Assembly: GCA_001600095.1 (NCBI GenBank) | Contig: BCIX01000004.1 | Location: 996,586 to 1,060,585, forward strand | Length of the DNA stretch: 64,000 bases | Origin: Bullera alba | Lineage: Eukaryota > Basidiomycota > Tremellomycetes > Tremellales > Bulleraceae | Direction of reading: 5' to 3' | Shown: positions 22,921 through 34,616 of the stretch, piece after piece | Layout of the letters: every line of letters starts with the position of its first letter | Position numbering within the stretch: the first letter of the stretch is position 1 | Program-made: the position numbers and the translations under genes | The notes under the pieces: generated by a model | Seen by the model: only the letters and a program-made list of their open reading frames with translations | Database searches by the model: none | Told to the model about the DNA's origin: nothing

Positions 22921-23619
22921 CAATACAGACTGAGCATCCTGGATGTACTACGGACCAGGCTGCAGGTCTAGGAGTCAAAAGATTGCCACCAAGTACAATA
23001 TGCGGGGTCAGTGTTTGGCTGGTGATTCAAGTGATGATAGGTATTCAGGTCACCCCAGAACACACTTGGCCAGTCCAGTGAGCAAGGTCACCACAGTGAC
23101 TGGTGACCAAGGTTGTGGTTGGAAGTGGGAGTGAGGGAGACTGCAATTGGTGATGGAGTAAGCAAAATCACTCCTGGTTTGGTAGGAGGCTGAGTGAGCC
23201 CTTGGCGCGGGACAGGAGTGAGCAAGGCCTTTCCTAGTGTTCCAGATGTGGTGGCCAAGTGAATGAGGGGTGTTGTTGTGGGGTGTGGTATGGTAAAATC
23301 TAGATTGTGACAAATTCCTGTATCTGTGTCCTGTTGTCACCTGTAAGGCTGTATTGTGCTTCTTGTTCATCCTGCCTTTCTTGCATAGCTCCATGCTCTT
23401 ATCCAACTCCGCTTCTCCTATAAATGCAACCTAGCATGGGTTAGATTGTAATCGGCCGGGGGCTCTTGCCTTACAAGACCTTGGGGTGGATAAAGGAGAC
23501 AAAAAGCTCAGCGAGGCAAGTAGTTGTTGGTAACCAGTAGGTCTGGAGGAGATGCGCCTGAGCCAATTCCAAGCGATTGGGTGAGTGGGGACGGGCAAGG
23601 GTGGAATTTGGGATACCAA

Positions 23620-24158
23620 TCATGTGGGTGGCTCAGCAGACACTTGCTCCTGACGTCGTTGATTGGACGCAGACCTGCTGTTGACATAGGGAGTGAAGCT
23701 ATTGTCGAGATGTACAGTTTGAGGAAGTTGAGGAGCTTTGTTGACAGCTAGGGGTACAGGTCCGAGCCGCATAGGCATTTCATGGAGACCGACAACTCGA
23801 GCGTTGATCTCTGCAATTGCACACAAATGAGCTGTGTTCTGGAAGGAAGGTCAAGGGGTTGCGGAAAGAACTCACTAGTGACCGGCTCTCCCTGCCCCAA
23901 TGTGCTAGATAGTCAAGTGATCCATTGCTAATCCGCGTCGCGAGCACCTAGAGCTTCCCGCTGGAGTGTAGGCCAGACCGTCGATGAAGAAGACCAAGGA
24001 TCGAGCTGCAGGACGAGTTGAATGTCGGGTGGGTGGAGGCTGGTAAAAGCAGGGAGAGGCAGGTGACTATCGACATGAGGCGGGATGAGACGCGCGCAAA
24101 GGCGCTATATACCCACTTGGACAACGAAGTGCGGGAGGACTGTGCCGAGGGAAATCAT
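23620..24158 (-). CDS. Tentative small hypothetical protein, four exons
   Basis: Model: complement of 23620..23831, 23876..23904, 23948..24066, 24117..24158, giving 133 residues with phases that close at three GT-AG introns (44, 43 and 50 nt). It starts MISLGTVLPHFVVQ, has a hydrophobic LVFFIDGLAYTPAG block and ends QVSAEPPT. I recognise no family. Doubts: the same three introns leave a second frame open across part of the region, and the plus strand at about 23983-24200 also has an amphipathic open frame ending LSDPVSRN. The base composition here is that of genes rather than of the repeat island. It could also be chance. Confidence 0.35.
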
Positions 24159-25359
24159 CGGCTTGCTTTGGGTCTGAGTGATCCGGTATCGAGGAATTGA
24201 GGATGCCGTGGTCAGAAGCGGAGGGACAGATGTAAGATTATACGTAGTCGAGGTACGGATCAGTCGAATCGCAGTCTTGCTGGCCCCTGCCGCCCTTGTA
24301 GTATCTCGCCTTGTGCCGAGACGTCATCCCGGCTCCTGATGGCTCCCGGCCAGAGTCGTCATGGTCTCTTTCGCCCTGCCTGTATGGGTGACCTATCCGA
24401 GGCGTTGTCCAGGTGTCCTCGATTCCGGTCATGATTTATTCATCGGATGACAGCCCTAACGAGTGCGAGACTAGAGCTTGAGTGCGGACACTGGCGGCTT
24501 CAGATAGCATCGAGGTCGGAACTCTGAGCGCCTGAGGTCGGCTAGTAGCAGACCGGGGACCCCCCGCCATACTGCACAGGCGGTGTCGAGGTCGGTCATG
24601 CGTGGCCGAGAGCTGAGATCGCTGAGATCGCGGAGTTGGCTGTGCAAGAGTATGATTGAATGCGTCTCGCCAGAGTTCCTCGAGGGGCGAGCCGATGCCA
24701 TGTTCCCGTCGGTGATGAGAGATGATGAGATCAATGTGGCCCGATAGTCTCGTTGAACTGTCTTGGAGCTCCAAGTGACTTTCACCACAATGAAACGTCG
24801 CTTTATTGAGTAGTACTGAACACCGATGTCTTGTTGCTCGTTGAATGATAGAGCGGGCTAGAGTAGGCTAGAGTTTGCTAGAGTACTCGTCATTATTCAG
24901 CCGCTTGGCAAGTAGATCAATTTTGTAATGTGGCCATCATTAGCATTACTCCGTAGATCTGGCTTATGGCGCCACCTGGTTGTTAAAGGGTTCACCCGCT
25001 TAAAGGCTTACGAGTTACTACCCGCTTCGTGGCGAGCGCTCAATTGCCGGATGTAGAAACCGGCCGCTGACGCCTGATAGACTCGCGATTCGTGACCACT
25101 ACTGATACTCCTATCCTCGACTGGCCCAACCGTATGGCGTGACGAACGGCCCTGGTCTGATACACAACAGAAGGCCTTTGACATCCTCACGCTTTGCACG
25201 CCCTTTGTCCTCGCTACCGGCTGGTGGGATCGCGCACAGCTACACCGATCGTCGACCACGTCGTCGCGATCCTGGTCTCGCGGCTTGGTCCGAATTCGCC
25301 AGTTGTCGTATCTTATCGAGAGACGGGATCCGACGCAATCGATAGGGCACCAGACCGTC
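24159..25359. other. Intergenic margin of the repeat island with weak coding traces
   Basis: On the minus strand an open stretch from about 24863 to 24471 reads like protein (IILLHSQLRDLSDLSSR, CAVWRGVPGLLLADLRRSEF) but has no ATG start, no family match and no clear splice partner. A 64-codon frame at 24238-24432 follows it. These may be debris of a gene or chance. Around 24855-24890 the word GCTAGAGT is repeated three to four times. The SFP1-like promoter lies at the right end. Confidence 0.4.
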
Positions 25360-26667
25360 ATGCCAGGAGACAGTGAACATTCCGACTCGCCTCAGAGAAG
25401 GAGCCACCAAACAAATGGCGACCCATCCGGTGGATCGGCTCTGTATTGGGGAGGCCAACCAGTCGCATACGATCCACAGTGAGTAGTTGTAGCGCGGCGT
25501 ACTCGATCTGCCACTTATCTGCGACTCGCAACAGGTACTATGATCGCGCGCACGCAGCATCGCCCTACAATCACAATATGGCGCTGCACCCCGCATCTTA
25601 CGGGCAGAACTTCTCCTTTACGGCTGCAGCGCTGGGTGCGACGTCTTCGAACGCCTCTTCATCATTAGGCATGTCTGTTTCGCCCCCACACTGGGTGCCC
25701 GGTAACGCGCCTTGGGCGACCTCGGGCAGCTACGTCGGCAGCATGGGGGCTCTAGGCACAAGTTTTGGCAGAGAACGGGAGCGCGAGATTGAAGCGAAAT
25801 ATGTGCGCGACTTTACGTGCTGCGGTCGACAGTTGAATGGGTTGCATGAGCTGCTCGAGCAGTAGGTCTATCGTCGTTATGCCAGGTCGGCAAGTCGCTG
25901 ACAACGAGCTCAGCTACGAAGAGGACCATCCCAACCTACCCCCAGACGCCCGAATGGCGGCCCTCAACGCCGCCCAGGCTGTGGGTCCCAATCGGAACTC
26001 GTTTGAGACTCCGGCGCCCGCATATGCTCCCAATGTCATCAACCCGCCGTATCAGTCCTCGCACGGTGAAGTTCCCACCCCTCCTGGGATGATGGATATA
26101 GAGATGGACGAGACAGCTGTGCAAGGTCCTTCTAGCGGCAATCAATTCGCGTTACGCCAGGCGTACGCTCAACCTCAATATCCGGCCAAAGGTCAAAAAT
26201 ACTCCAGTGCTCCCTCCAGTCCTTGGTCGACAGCATTCCGACCGCCGCCGAACATGATGGCGCCATCTCAATGTCTACCGCCCAGTCTGTTATCTTTCAA
26301 TGGGCCATCGCAAAATTACCCCGCCACCTCGCAGCAGCATGGACAAGCGCAGCCGCAGCCACAGCCGCAGTCGCAGCCCCAGCACCTGCCACACCTTCAG
26401 CAGCAGCAACAACAGCAACAACAGGACCCATCGTTCAGACCCATCAAGAAGCAACAAAAGAGAATAGCGACACCTTATGAGGATGCCAGTGATGCCGAAT
26501 CGGAAAGGAGATTTGTTTGCCCATTCGAAGGCTGCGGAAAGGTGTACAAGCAAGCAAATGGTCTCAAGTATCACTTGACACGCAGCATCAACTCGACACA
26601 TGGTACTCTTCCTCCGGGCACGACTCTCCCGGTATACCCGATGGAAAAGCTGCATGGAGACCAATGA
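25360..26667 (+). CDS. SFP1: Sfp1-like split zinc finger transcription factor
   Basis: Nuclear regulator; yeast Sfp1 couples TOR signalling to ribosome-protein genes. Model: 25360..25478, 25535..25861, 25914..26667, about 399 residues. The hallmark is a widely split pair of C2H2 fingers. The first is FTCCGRQLNGLHELLEHYEEDH, which an intron divides inside the finger. The second, about 190 residues on, is FVCPFEGCGKVYKQANGL-KYH. Between them lie a Pro-rich region and a Gln tract (HLPHLQQQQQQQQQ preceded by QP repeats). Orthology to Sfp1 is by architecture; the SFP1 target set is not shown here. An in-frame ATG at 25285 would add 25 residues. Confidence 0.8.
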
Positions 26668-26724
26668 GAGATTTGAGCGTTGTATAGGTGGCATTAATTG
26701 TACAAGTGAATGCGTCGTCATGTA

Positions 26725-27583
26725 TCAGTCCTCGTCCATGTCATCCTCCTCGGCCAAGCTTTGACCAGCGACAAAACCATCAGATTTGGACCAGCGAGAG
26801 CCCAGAATGATTCGGAATTCCTAAACGGATCAGCGGGAGCATCGCGCAGACGTCACTCACGGCCATCTGGACGCCAAGCAGTTTTAGTATCCTGCATTTC
26901 TCGCTGCTCAACTTTTCGTTGGACTGGCAAAGGGTGTGAGGCCGCGTGAGCGATGGCACCCCCCTGGTCAACGTAGTGGCAAGGCCTAGTGCTCTCAATT
27001 GAGGTTCCATGGAATGCGGGAAGGGATCGCCCATTGCAGGCTCCGAGAACGGTGTGAGTATTGGGCCTGCAACCGTGTCAGTCTTGACCAACACAGGTAA
27101 AAATTACCTTCAGGCAGAAGAAGATCCCGGGTAGCCTTTGCGCCCATACGGGCATACTCCTTTTTGCTGTACGTCGAGAACCAATCGAGGGTTTCGTCAA
27201 CGGGATGGGACGTGAGGAAGAGTCCAACCGGGCCATGTAGTTGCTGTCGACGAGATCAGTCTTCGCAGCTTGTAGAGGTACTGATTTGTACTCACCTTTG
27301 CAAGTAGATGCAAGCCGTCCTGATATTCGGTCTCACTCGTCTCGCCCAGCGCTTTGGCCATCACTTTGCCCTTGCCGAAAAAGAAGCGCCCACTACCTCG
27401 CCATTGCGCTCGCACTTCCTTCAATCCCTCATTTCGCATGTCTCCTACACTGAACAGCCAGACATGGTCGTACTCGTCGATGGCTGAGCGGAGCTGATTA
27501 ACCAAGGCGGCTTTGGAGGATTTGGTACTTCTCAGAGGGGTCTTGGACAGCGTCGTGACCTTGCTTCTTTTGGATTTCGGCAT
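26725..27583 (-). CDS. MRT4: Ribosome assembly factor Mrt4
   Basis: Nucleolar paralogue of ribosomal P0 that holds the P-stalk site on pre-60S particles. Four exons; introns close with good motifs (LLAK|QLHGPVGLFLTSHPVDE, LLLPE|GPILTPFSEP, GVQMA|EFRIILGSRW). Landmarks are MPKSKRSK at the start, DEYDHVWLFSVGDMRN, FFFGKGKVMAKALG, ARMGAKATRDLLLPEGPI, and an acidic DDMDED end. Length about 243, normal. It is tail-to-tail with the SFP1-like gene (57 bp between stops), an arrangement with a ribosome-biogenesis regulator that is probably coincidence. Confidence 0.93.
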
Positions 27584-28148
27584 TGTGGAAGGAGCGTGAG
27601 AGGCAGGTGGGTGACAGTAGCTGGCTGATGTAGAGGGTAAGATTGATTGAACAAGAGCAAAGCGCGATACACAGTAGAGTGTCTTAATGGTGTAGGTGGC
27701 CGCTTGGGTGGTCGCGTTGTGCGGCAGAGCTTGAAAAAAAAGGTCACTTCGGGTCACGTGACTGCCGGTTGACCTCGCCCAATGCGCTCAACTGGTCCTA
27801 TAGACTCCTGTACGCTGTTGGTACGCTGCTGACATGTGACACAGATTCGATGTAGACTCGAGGCCTGCGATCCCTGGTCGATCCGATCCGTCCAATACAC
27901 ACCCTGCTCAGCGTTGCAGTGCCATCGAGTCGTTAAGCACTCGACTGGCGACTGGCGGCGGCTATCTTCCTGAAAGGACTGGGGTGCGTCGATCATTGGA
28001 ACAGCGCGCAAATGGTCGATCTTTAGGTCGATCGATCCTCGGTCGATCCAATGCATACTGTGACTGTACTCACTACCTTTGTTTTGTTCTTGCGTTGATG
28101 GATTAGATCATCAACGCAGGCTAGCACCTATCGCAATCAGCAAGTACC
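27584..28148. promoter_or_regulatory. Divergent spacer with clustered GGTCGAT(C) words
   Basis: Between MRT4 and the PAF-acetylhydrolase gene, 27840-28060 holds at least five GGTCGATC/GTCGATC/GATCGATC words, several within 60 bp. GATCGATC is self-complementary. This could be a factor-binding cluster or a simple-sequence relic. No coding exon seen. Confidence 0.45.
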
Positions 28149-29485
28149 ATGCCGATATCGCCATTACTAAGCGGCTCGCTGCCGTCCTTCACTCCAGGAC
28201 CGCACAAGAACATTGGCTACCGATACCTAAGCACCAATGCTCTCTTCCCATTCACGATCCCCTCCCCAATACACAAGGAGACGAATGCCCCGGTGTTGGA
28301 CGTGAACGGTGTTTCTTACGCCATATTCTACCCTTGTCAGAAGCCGACATCAAAAGGTGGTCATGGAAAGATGGCTTGGTTGCCCGAGCCTACTTCCGAA
28401 ATGTTCAATGGCTACGAGAAATTCACTGGCAAGAGTGGGGCGGCAGTGAGAATGATGCGACTGGCGATCGGAAGACTCAAGATCCCAATCCACTTGAACG
28501 CCCCTCTGGAAGAAAGAGCTGAGACGTGGCCTTTGGCACTGTTCTCTCACGGAATAGCAGGGACGAGGACGACTTATACGCAATACGCCTCAGCTCTAGC
28601 ATCCCAGGGGTACGTTGTCTTGGTAGTGGAACACAGAGATGGGTCTGGACCAGCAGTGGTCCTACCGAAAGACAAACGGGTCATGCTCTACGTCAAGCAA
28701 GACGACCTGTTATGGGAAGAAGAGGAGAGGTCTCTAGAGCATTTCCGCGCTCTACAACTGGAGATCCGGGTGAGGGAGATGTTCGAGGTCTACCACTCGT
28801 TCAGGAAGATAATCGAGGGTGTAAATATGGGTGTGATGGGCTTGGAGGAAGGGCGGTTCGCTTCGTGGCGGCAGAAAGTGGACACGAGTAAGGTGGACCT
28901 GATAGGACATTCGTTCGGCGGAGCCACGGCCGTGAGTCCTCGAGAAGTCGACACTACTGACTTCTAGTTACACATGATGCAAAACGAACCGCCAGAAGGT
29001 ATACCCTCCATACCAATACGCAGGGTGATCGCTTTAGACCCCTGGCTCGAGCCGCTACCAACCCCAGCGCCCTCGGTGAGATCGCGAAACAAGGAATATC
29101 CCGAACTTTTGGTGATGCACGCTCCTCGCTTTACACATTGGGCGGCAAACTTCAAGCGATGTTTGGATATGGTCACGAACATGAAAGGCAGTTTGGTGAC
29201 GCTCTGTGGCACGAATCGTAAGTGGTCAACCATTACCGGCTCAAGCTGATAGGACTAGACCGATCATTTTCCGACTTTTTAGTGCTAGAGCTTAGTGGTC
29301 CAGGCGTGGGAGTTGATCATCTCGTCACTATACACGAGCTTACCAGGGCATTTCTCGATGGGACACTGTACGAAGTCAAATCGGTCAAAGGACAGAAAGG
29401 CGACGGCGGCGATTATGTCAAAGCGAGAGACGGCACGCTCGCTGGGAAGCAGGGCGATGTCGTGGTGCACCTCATGGCGAAGTAG
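28149..29485 (+). CDS. Platelet-activating factor acetylhydrolase-like esterase
   Basis: Alpha/beta hydrolase of the PAF-AH (plasma/type II) family, cleaving short or oxidised sn-2 acyl groups from phospholipids. Model: 28149..28931, 28968..29217, 29259..29485, about 419 residues. All catalytic elements are present: the oxyanion region FSHGIAGTRTTYTQYAS, the nucleophile in DLIGHSFGGAT, the Asp in VIALDPWLEPL and the His in NHRSFSDF, which is formed across the last intron. No signal peptide, so probably cytosolic as in fission yeast Plg7-like proteins (inference). Confidence 0.9.
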
Positions 29486-29840
29486 ATGCATGAGTGGAGG
29501 GAGAACATAGTCTTCGGCATCACAGACGATCGCCTATGTATGTAGTCGACCAGGAGACTTACGTGCAATGGAATACGGTATGCTCTTGGACTCTTGAAAG
29601 GATGATGATCTGGACCTGGTAGTCGCGATCTTCCTGAGGCTCTCAGGTTTCCCAAAAAGGAAATTCTGATTTTGAGTGGCTCGCCCCCTCTCGTTCTTCC
29701 TTTTGCCGCTTGGCTGCAGCTGGCCTTTTGTCTCGCGTCGACTCGCCCTCTCTCTTTCGTTTCTTCCCATCACCGGTCACCCTTCACCCAGCATTCAACA
29801 CTCTTCACATCTACCAAGCACCACAAACCACACTCATACA

Positions 29841-31203
29841 ATGCCAGTCCCGAACATCGCCGCCGTGGACGCAGACATTGCTGCGTTCACCAACAGTCTT
29901 CCCCCTCCACCTTACCCGGGCGCTGGCCCATACGATCTGACCCCGACGCCCCAGAGCGACAACAGGCCGCGACTGCCCATCGAGGCGAGGAACCCTCATC
30001 TCGCGAATCGTGAGTGAATCGTCCGCGTGCAGTGATGCTGACGCGGTCAGTCCCCGACGATGTCAACATTGTCAAATTCCAAACCATCGTCAGGGAGGGA
30101 CGCGAAATCGTGGTCGGCAGAATCAAAGTGCCCACTGTACGTGACGCGTCGAATCTGCCCGCGCTGATTCCCCATCGACTCAGACTGGCAACAACTCGCA
30201 CGCCTTTGTGCTCCGCCGATACGACACGGATGCGATATCCTTGACGACCATGTACAAGGTGGCGTTCCCCTCAGCGACAGAGGAAGATGAGCGCAGGGAG
30301 ATGGACTGGGTATGTAGGCTCCAGGCGCCGGCGATCTGACTGTGCCACCCAGATCAAATCCTCGTACGACACTCGCAACACCAACGGCGGCCGTGGCTCC
30401 GAGGCCGTCAAGCTGGCCGGACAATGGTAAGACGCGTCTCGAGAACCCGGCTGAACCATTTGCAGGGTCAGCCGACACCTTGCCATTCACCTTGCACCGG
30501 CTTATGGCATAGCCGATTTGGTCACGGTAGGTGGTGTGCGGTGGTCAGTCGGTTGACTTTGCAGGCTCTTGCACGAGCGGTTCCGGATCCCAACGTCGCC
30601 TACCGCAAGTCCCAGCGCTCTCAGGCCGCCGCAGATGAGATGGCCAAGCCGCGTGCTGAAGTGCCGGTACCCACCGCGAGCCCGGCTGCTGCCCCAATCT
30701 CAAAGAGGGCACGTCGATCCAGTCCTCCGGCTCCCAACACGGAGCCTCGAGACCAGGCCGAACCCGTGCGTCAGCTCACCGTCGAAGCCACCACCACCGT
30801 CACCGCGCCTAGTGCCGCTCGAGTCGACATGGAGGCGGAGATTGAATCGGCCAAGCAGCTCGTGCTCGATCTGAAGCGCGAGCTTCGCATGCGGGTAGCC
30901 GCAGGTGAAAGCCTGCAAGATCAGGGCTTTGATATCGGTGAGTCCAGCCGAGGCAGGAAGCGAGGCCAAGGAGAAGACGAGGCCGTCGAGGTCTCTGGAG
31001 GTGTGGGTGCTGGCAGAATTGTCAAGACCAGCAAGCGGGTCGAGCGGACTCAGGCTGGGCAGGCGGCCAAGAAGGTGGCTTGGGGAGCACTCATCTTCGG
31101 ATTGGGAGTCGGCGCAGCGTCGTGAGTTTAGCCTGGCAGAAACTGTCGACCGGACTGACAAAGTCACAGGCTCCTCCCCCAGCTCGCCGCCTCGTACTTC
31201 TAG
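29841..31203 (+). CDS. BQT4: Bqt4-like inner nuclear membrane protein with APSES-type DNA-binding domain
   Basis: Fission yeast Bqt4 tethers telomeres to the nuclear envelope. Model: 29841..30009, 30051..30136, 30184..30309, 30353..30426, 30466..30526, 30565..31121, 31170..31203, about 368 residues. The N-terminal APSES/KilA-N-like domain reads VGRIKVPT, SHAFVLRRYDTDAISLTTMYKVAFP, and LAGQWVSRHLAIHLAPAYGIADLV. It ends near VPDPN, then a Lys/Arg/Ser-rich linker with KRARR, a short coiled coil and a single C-terminal hydrophobic segment (WGALIFGLGVGAASLLPQL). This is a tail-anchor topology. Orthology rests on this domain order. Confidence 0.82.
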
Positions 31204-31382
31204 GTCTCTCGGGATTTGTACTTTTGTTATACTTAGGTTACACGTAGGTACATTTGATAGATACGGTAGATACTTTGTAGATACATCATACTTTCGTACT
31301 CGCCTATACCTTTCTATACACCTGTTCGTAGCCAGTAGCTGTACTCGTACAATCGATGGATTTTCGTAAAGATATCGAGACT

Positions 31383-34241
31383 TCACCCTACCACCGACGC
31401 CTTGCGTCCTCTGCGACTTGACGTTGATATCGCCAGACCCTCATCCTCGTCCAATTGGGGTGCATGGTCTGTCCGACGGAAGGTGTCCTGTAGGCGCTTG
31501 GGTTGATCAGGCGATCGTGGTGGGTCTTGGTCAATCGAAACGACCGACGACTCTGCGCGGGTTTGTTGAGTGTCTGCCGGACTAGCCATGCCATGTGATT
31601 GAGTGGGCAGCGGCGATGTGGGGAACGAATCGTATCTTTGGTCAGGATTCCAAGACACGCCACGATCAAACGAGACGACGCTCCGTGAAGGCGCTTCGTA
31701 CACGTCGTCGTCATCGTCTGACAACGACTCGGCCCAGTCGACGTCTTCGTTGTCCAAAGGACGCGCATGTTCAGGGGTGATCCGCCTAGTGGCTTCTGAC
31801 CGAGTATAGGCTTCTTCTCGCGGTCCCGAATCCTCCAGCTGAGTTTGGAAGCCGGATTGTGAGCTGGATTCAGGGCTTTGCCGGACAGCGGTATCATCGA
31901 GGCTGGTTCTCCGATCCTCCGAGCGTCGGTGAGGGGACAGAGTTGCAGATGATGGCTTTTCGGGGAGTCTTCTGTTGGACCGCTGACTGCTGTTCCGCGA
32001 AAGTAACCGGACGAGTTTCGAGCCAAGATTCATGCCTGTGCCGGCTCCGAGACTTGGCGACTGGGGTCGATTATGCTCCCGCTCGATGGAGAGACGGCGT
32101 TCGGGACGATCTCCGGCAGGGGATCTCATCTTGTCAAACGAGCTGGCAGACGGATGCCGCTGCGGGCTTGACTCCAGCTTGCGATCGACCATCGCAGATG
32201 TGAATTGGGATGAACCGGCGACATGAGCGTGTGTGTCACTCAAGCTTGAACGCCGTAGAGTGTCCGGATTCATTTCCTTTTCTCGGCTGCCCAAAGTGGA
32301 CAAACGCCTCGATAGCGAGGAGTGTGGTGTGGGTGCGGGCGAGCCAACCTTTGGCGAGGGGACTGATGGCCGAAGCCTTGATTGGTGGGGTGTATCTTGA
32401 TGGCCGTTGCCTTCGGTAGAGTTCTGCCTTTCTTCCTCGCCGATGCTTCTGCTCCGGCTGCGACCCACGGTCCCTAGGACTTGCAACTTGCTCGAGATCG
32501 ATCTCATACCTTTCCGAACCCGGTCTCGGAAGCTATTGGAGTGAACGACCACAGCTGCGACTTCGTCATTGGACACTGTGACAAAGGTCCGCGCGTGAGG
32601 ATCGGTGCTGGCGAGCCAAGTTGTGGGATCAGGCATTCCATGTAGAGTGAAAGCGTGTTTCTATATCGATCAGGACCACTCTTCCCTTGGTCACTCACCT
32701 TTGCCTCTTCTAGACTGATGCGATTATTCGGATCCTTGTCTAACAGTCGGCCTAGAAGATCTAGACATTCGCGCACCTCACCCGCCCGCGGGTGATTTGC
32801 CGTCCGAGTGGGAAGATGCTCCGAGCCCATCGTAGGGGGGATCTCATAGTCGACTCGCGGGATGACCTGCATGAGCAGGTACTCGTTGGCAGCGTCGAAG
32901 GGCGTTTTGCCAAACAACAAACAGTACAGGGTGACTCCAAGTGCCCAAACGTCGATCGCGTTGGTAATCGGTAGACGCTTGGCCCGCGGAATACTCGATG
33001 GTGACACGCTTCGACCTCTGCGATCGGACTCGCGACTGGGTGTCGGTTGGAGCGAGGTCGGGGTGAAAGGCCTGACAGCACCGTCTTCGGCGTCCGCAAC
33101 TGATGGAGGGCGGATGATAAACGCCGGGAGGTGCTCTGCAGGACTTGGGGATGGTTCGAGCCCAGAGAAGCACATTTCGGGAGCGAAGAAGGCAGGAGAA
33201 CCAGCGGTCTTGGCGAGCTCAATGTCGTCAATGTACCTCTCCGTTTCTGCGTGAGCTGCAGCTGTCTGAAGAGCTTCCGAGTAATGCGAGCACCCAAAAT
33301 CCGATATCTTGACGACCCCTTCCTTAGATAGCAGCAGGTTGGAAGGTTTGATGTCGCGGTGGATGATGCCTTGATGATGGACTGTGGGGTTAGCCTTGGA
33401 AAGACTGATACTCCACTCACGGTATTCCAGTCCGAGAAGCGTGTCCCGAAATACTTGACGTATCTCGGACAGTGTGAGGGCAGGTGATCCATCCGGCCGC
33501 TTCCATTGAATCTCTCCTCCGTCACAGTATTCGAGTATCATGAATAATTTGCTCGAGTCTGGGTCATCGATGATCTCTTTCATCCGAACGACGTTGGGGT
33601 GGTTGACCTTTTTGAAGATTGCGATCTCTTTGCGAATCCTGATAGACTCAGCCCGCTGAAGGGCTCCGCTCTGACGGACGACTTACTCGTTCTCGTTCAT
33701 CATCTTGCCGCCATCGCTTCGTGCGCCCGCCTGCCGGCTGAATCCCATAAGCTTCTTCTTCTTTGGGTTGCGGTCGACAATCTTGATAGCCTAGATCTCA
33801 TATGAGTGAACGTTTCGAGACTGCTACCCACGTAAAAGATCTGGTCTGCGTCTGGCAGACTTTCAGTCATGTCTCGTCCGAGTCGAACTCTGCCGTGTGT
33901 GCCATGGCCTATCTCCTGCAATACCTGTCGTCACGTCAGCTGGGACATCGCACACGAGGCTCACCAGATATTGGTTGATCATCTTCCGTCCAGTACCAGG
34001 ATCCCTTTCCAGGCGTAACTGGGGTGTTTCAATGCTGATGGAAGACGTTAGTCTTCAGCTTTGCTGTCATGATGTGAACTTACACCTCTTGGCTACTGCT
34101 TTCAGAGAGAGGACTGGACCAGCCTGTTTCCCCGAGGTCTATCTCGCGCCCTCTGACCGAAGCTAGCGGCATGGCGGGTGAGTCCACAGTCGAACTCCTC
34201 CGTGGGACGAATCTCTTGGACTTCATGTCTTGCGGCTGCAT
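31383..34241 (-). CDS. CaMKK/Sak1-type Ser/Thr kinase, probable upstream kinase of Snf1/AMPK
   Basis: Family of yeast Sak1/Tos3/Elm1 and fission yeast Ssp1. Start taken at 34241 (MQPQDMKSKRF); stop at 31383. The kinase domain begins YLVLQEIGHGTHGRVRLGRD and runs through AIKIVDR, VNHPNVVRMKEIID, YCDGGEIQW, GIIHRDIKPSNLLL, ISDFGCSHYSE, the CaMKK-type activation segment KTAGSPAFFAPE, and ALGVTLYCLLFGKTPF. Between the activation loop and helix F there is a Ser/Pro/Arg-rich insert of about 70 residues. The C-terminal 400 residues are Ser/Arg/Pro-rich with many RxxS sites and an acidic DDDDDVYEAPS patch, likely regulatory. Tail-to-tail with the Bqt4-like gene (179 bp). Confidence 0.87.
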
Positions 34242-34616
34242 TTCGTACAGCGCGCCTTCGAGTCCTAGTGCGATACGGTCCCTGCGCACGCCGTACGTCC
34301 CGGAGGTGAAGACTACGAGGTTGGGTCGATGACCAGGTGTTGAAGGATGGCTATCTTGCGGTTTACAGCGGTATACACACCACTCGGTATGGACTTGACA
34401 AGAACGCGTACTTCGAGTTATCAAGCGGGAGCAATTAGTGGACAGATTTAGCTGCATCGCTTCACCCGACAGAGGATACATCGAGATCACTCGACACCAA
34501 CTCGACGCCTTCCATACTAGGGATTCTCCATTCAAGATGCAGCTATGCGAGGACCAAAGACACCATGCATTGATAGCCCGAAAGACTCCTATAATTACAA
34601 CATGGCACACCGCTAT

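Larger units (their letters stand above)
16193..23619. repeat. Gene-poor repeat island with three copies of a diverged repeat family
   Basis: About 7.4 kb without a supportable gene, richer in A/T and in TTG/CAAG words than the flanks, and without the short-intron gene structure seen elsewhere. Comparing both strands by eye, three related units appear: unit 1 (+) about 16952-19080, unit 2 (-) about 19545-20690, unit 3 (+) about 21897-22920. Units 1 and 2 are inverted relative to each other, units 1 and 3 direct. LTR-like ends (TGTCAAGAACC, and CCTGACA / TTCTGACA) occur at 16952, 19537, 19839 and 21897. I read it as old, decayed retroelement or heterochromatic repeat DNA; no intact reverse transcriptase, integrase or transposase is visible. 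Confidence 0.7.

Noticed and set aside
32761..33525. 254-codon minus-strand open frame overlapping the CaMKK-type kinase
   Set aside because: It is the kinase exon read in another frame; the kinase frame carries all catalytic motifs.
34080..34610. 176-codon frame extending the kinase gene upstream of 34241
   Set aside because: The 5' part (CLWSSHSCIL, Cys/Trp-rich) does not look like protein, and a good ATG lies at 34241 before the conserved part; taken as 5' leader.
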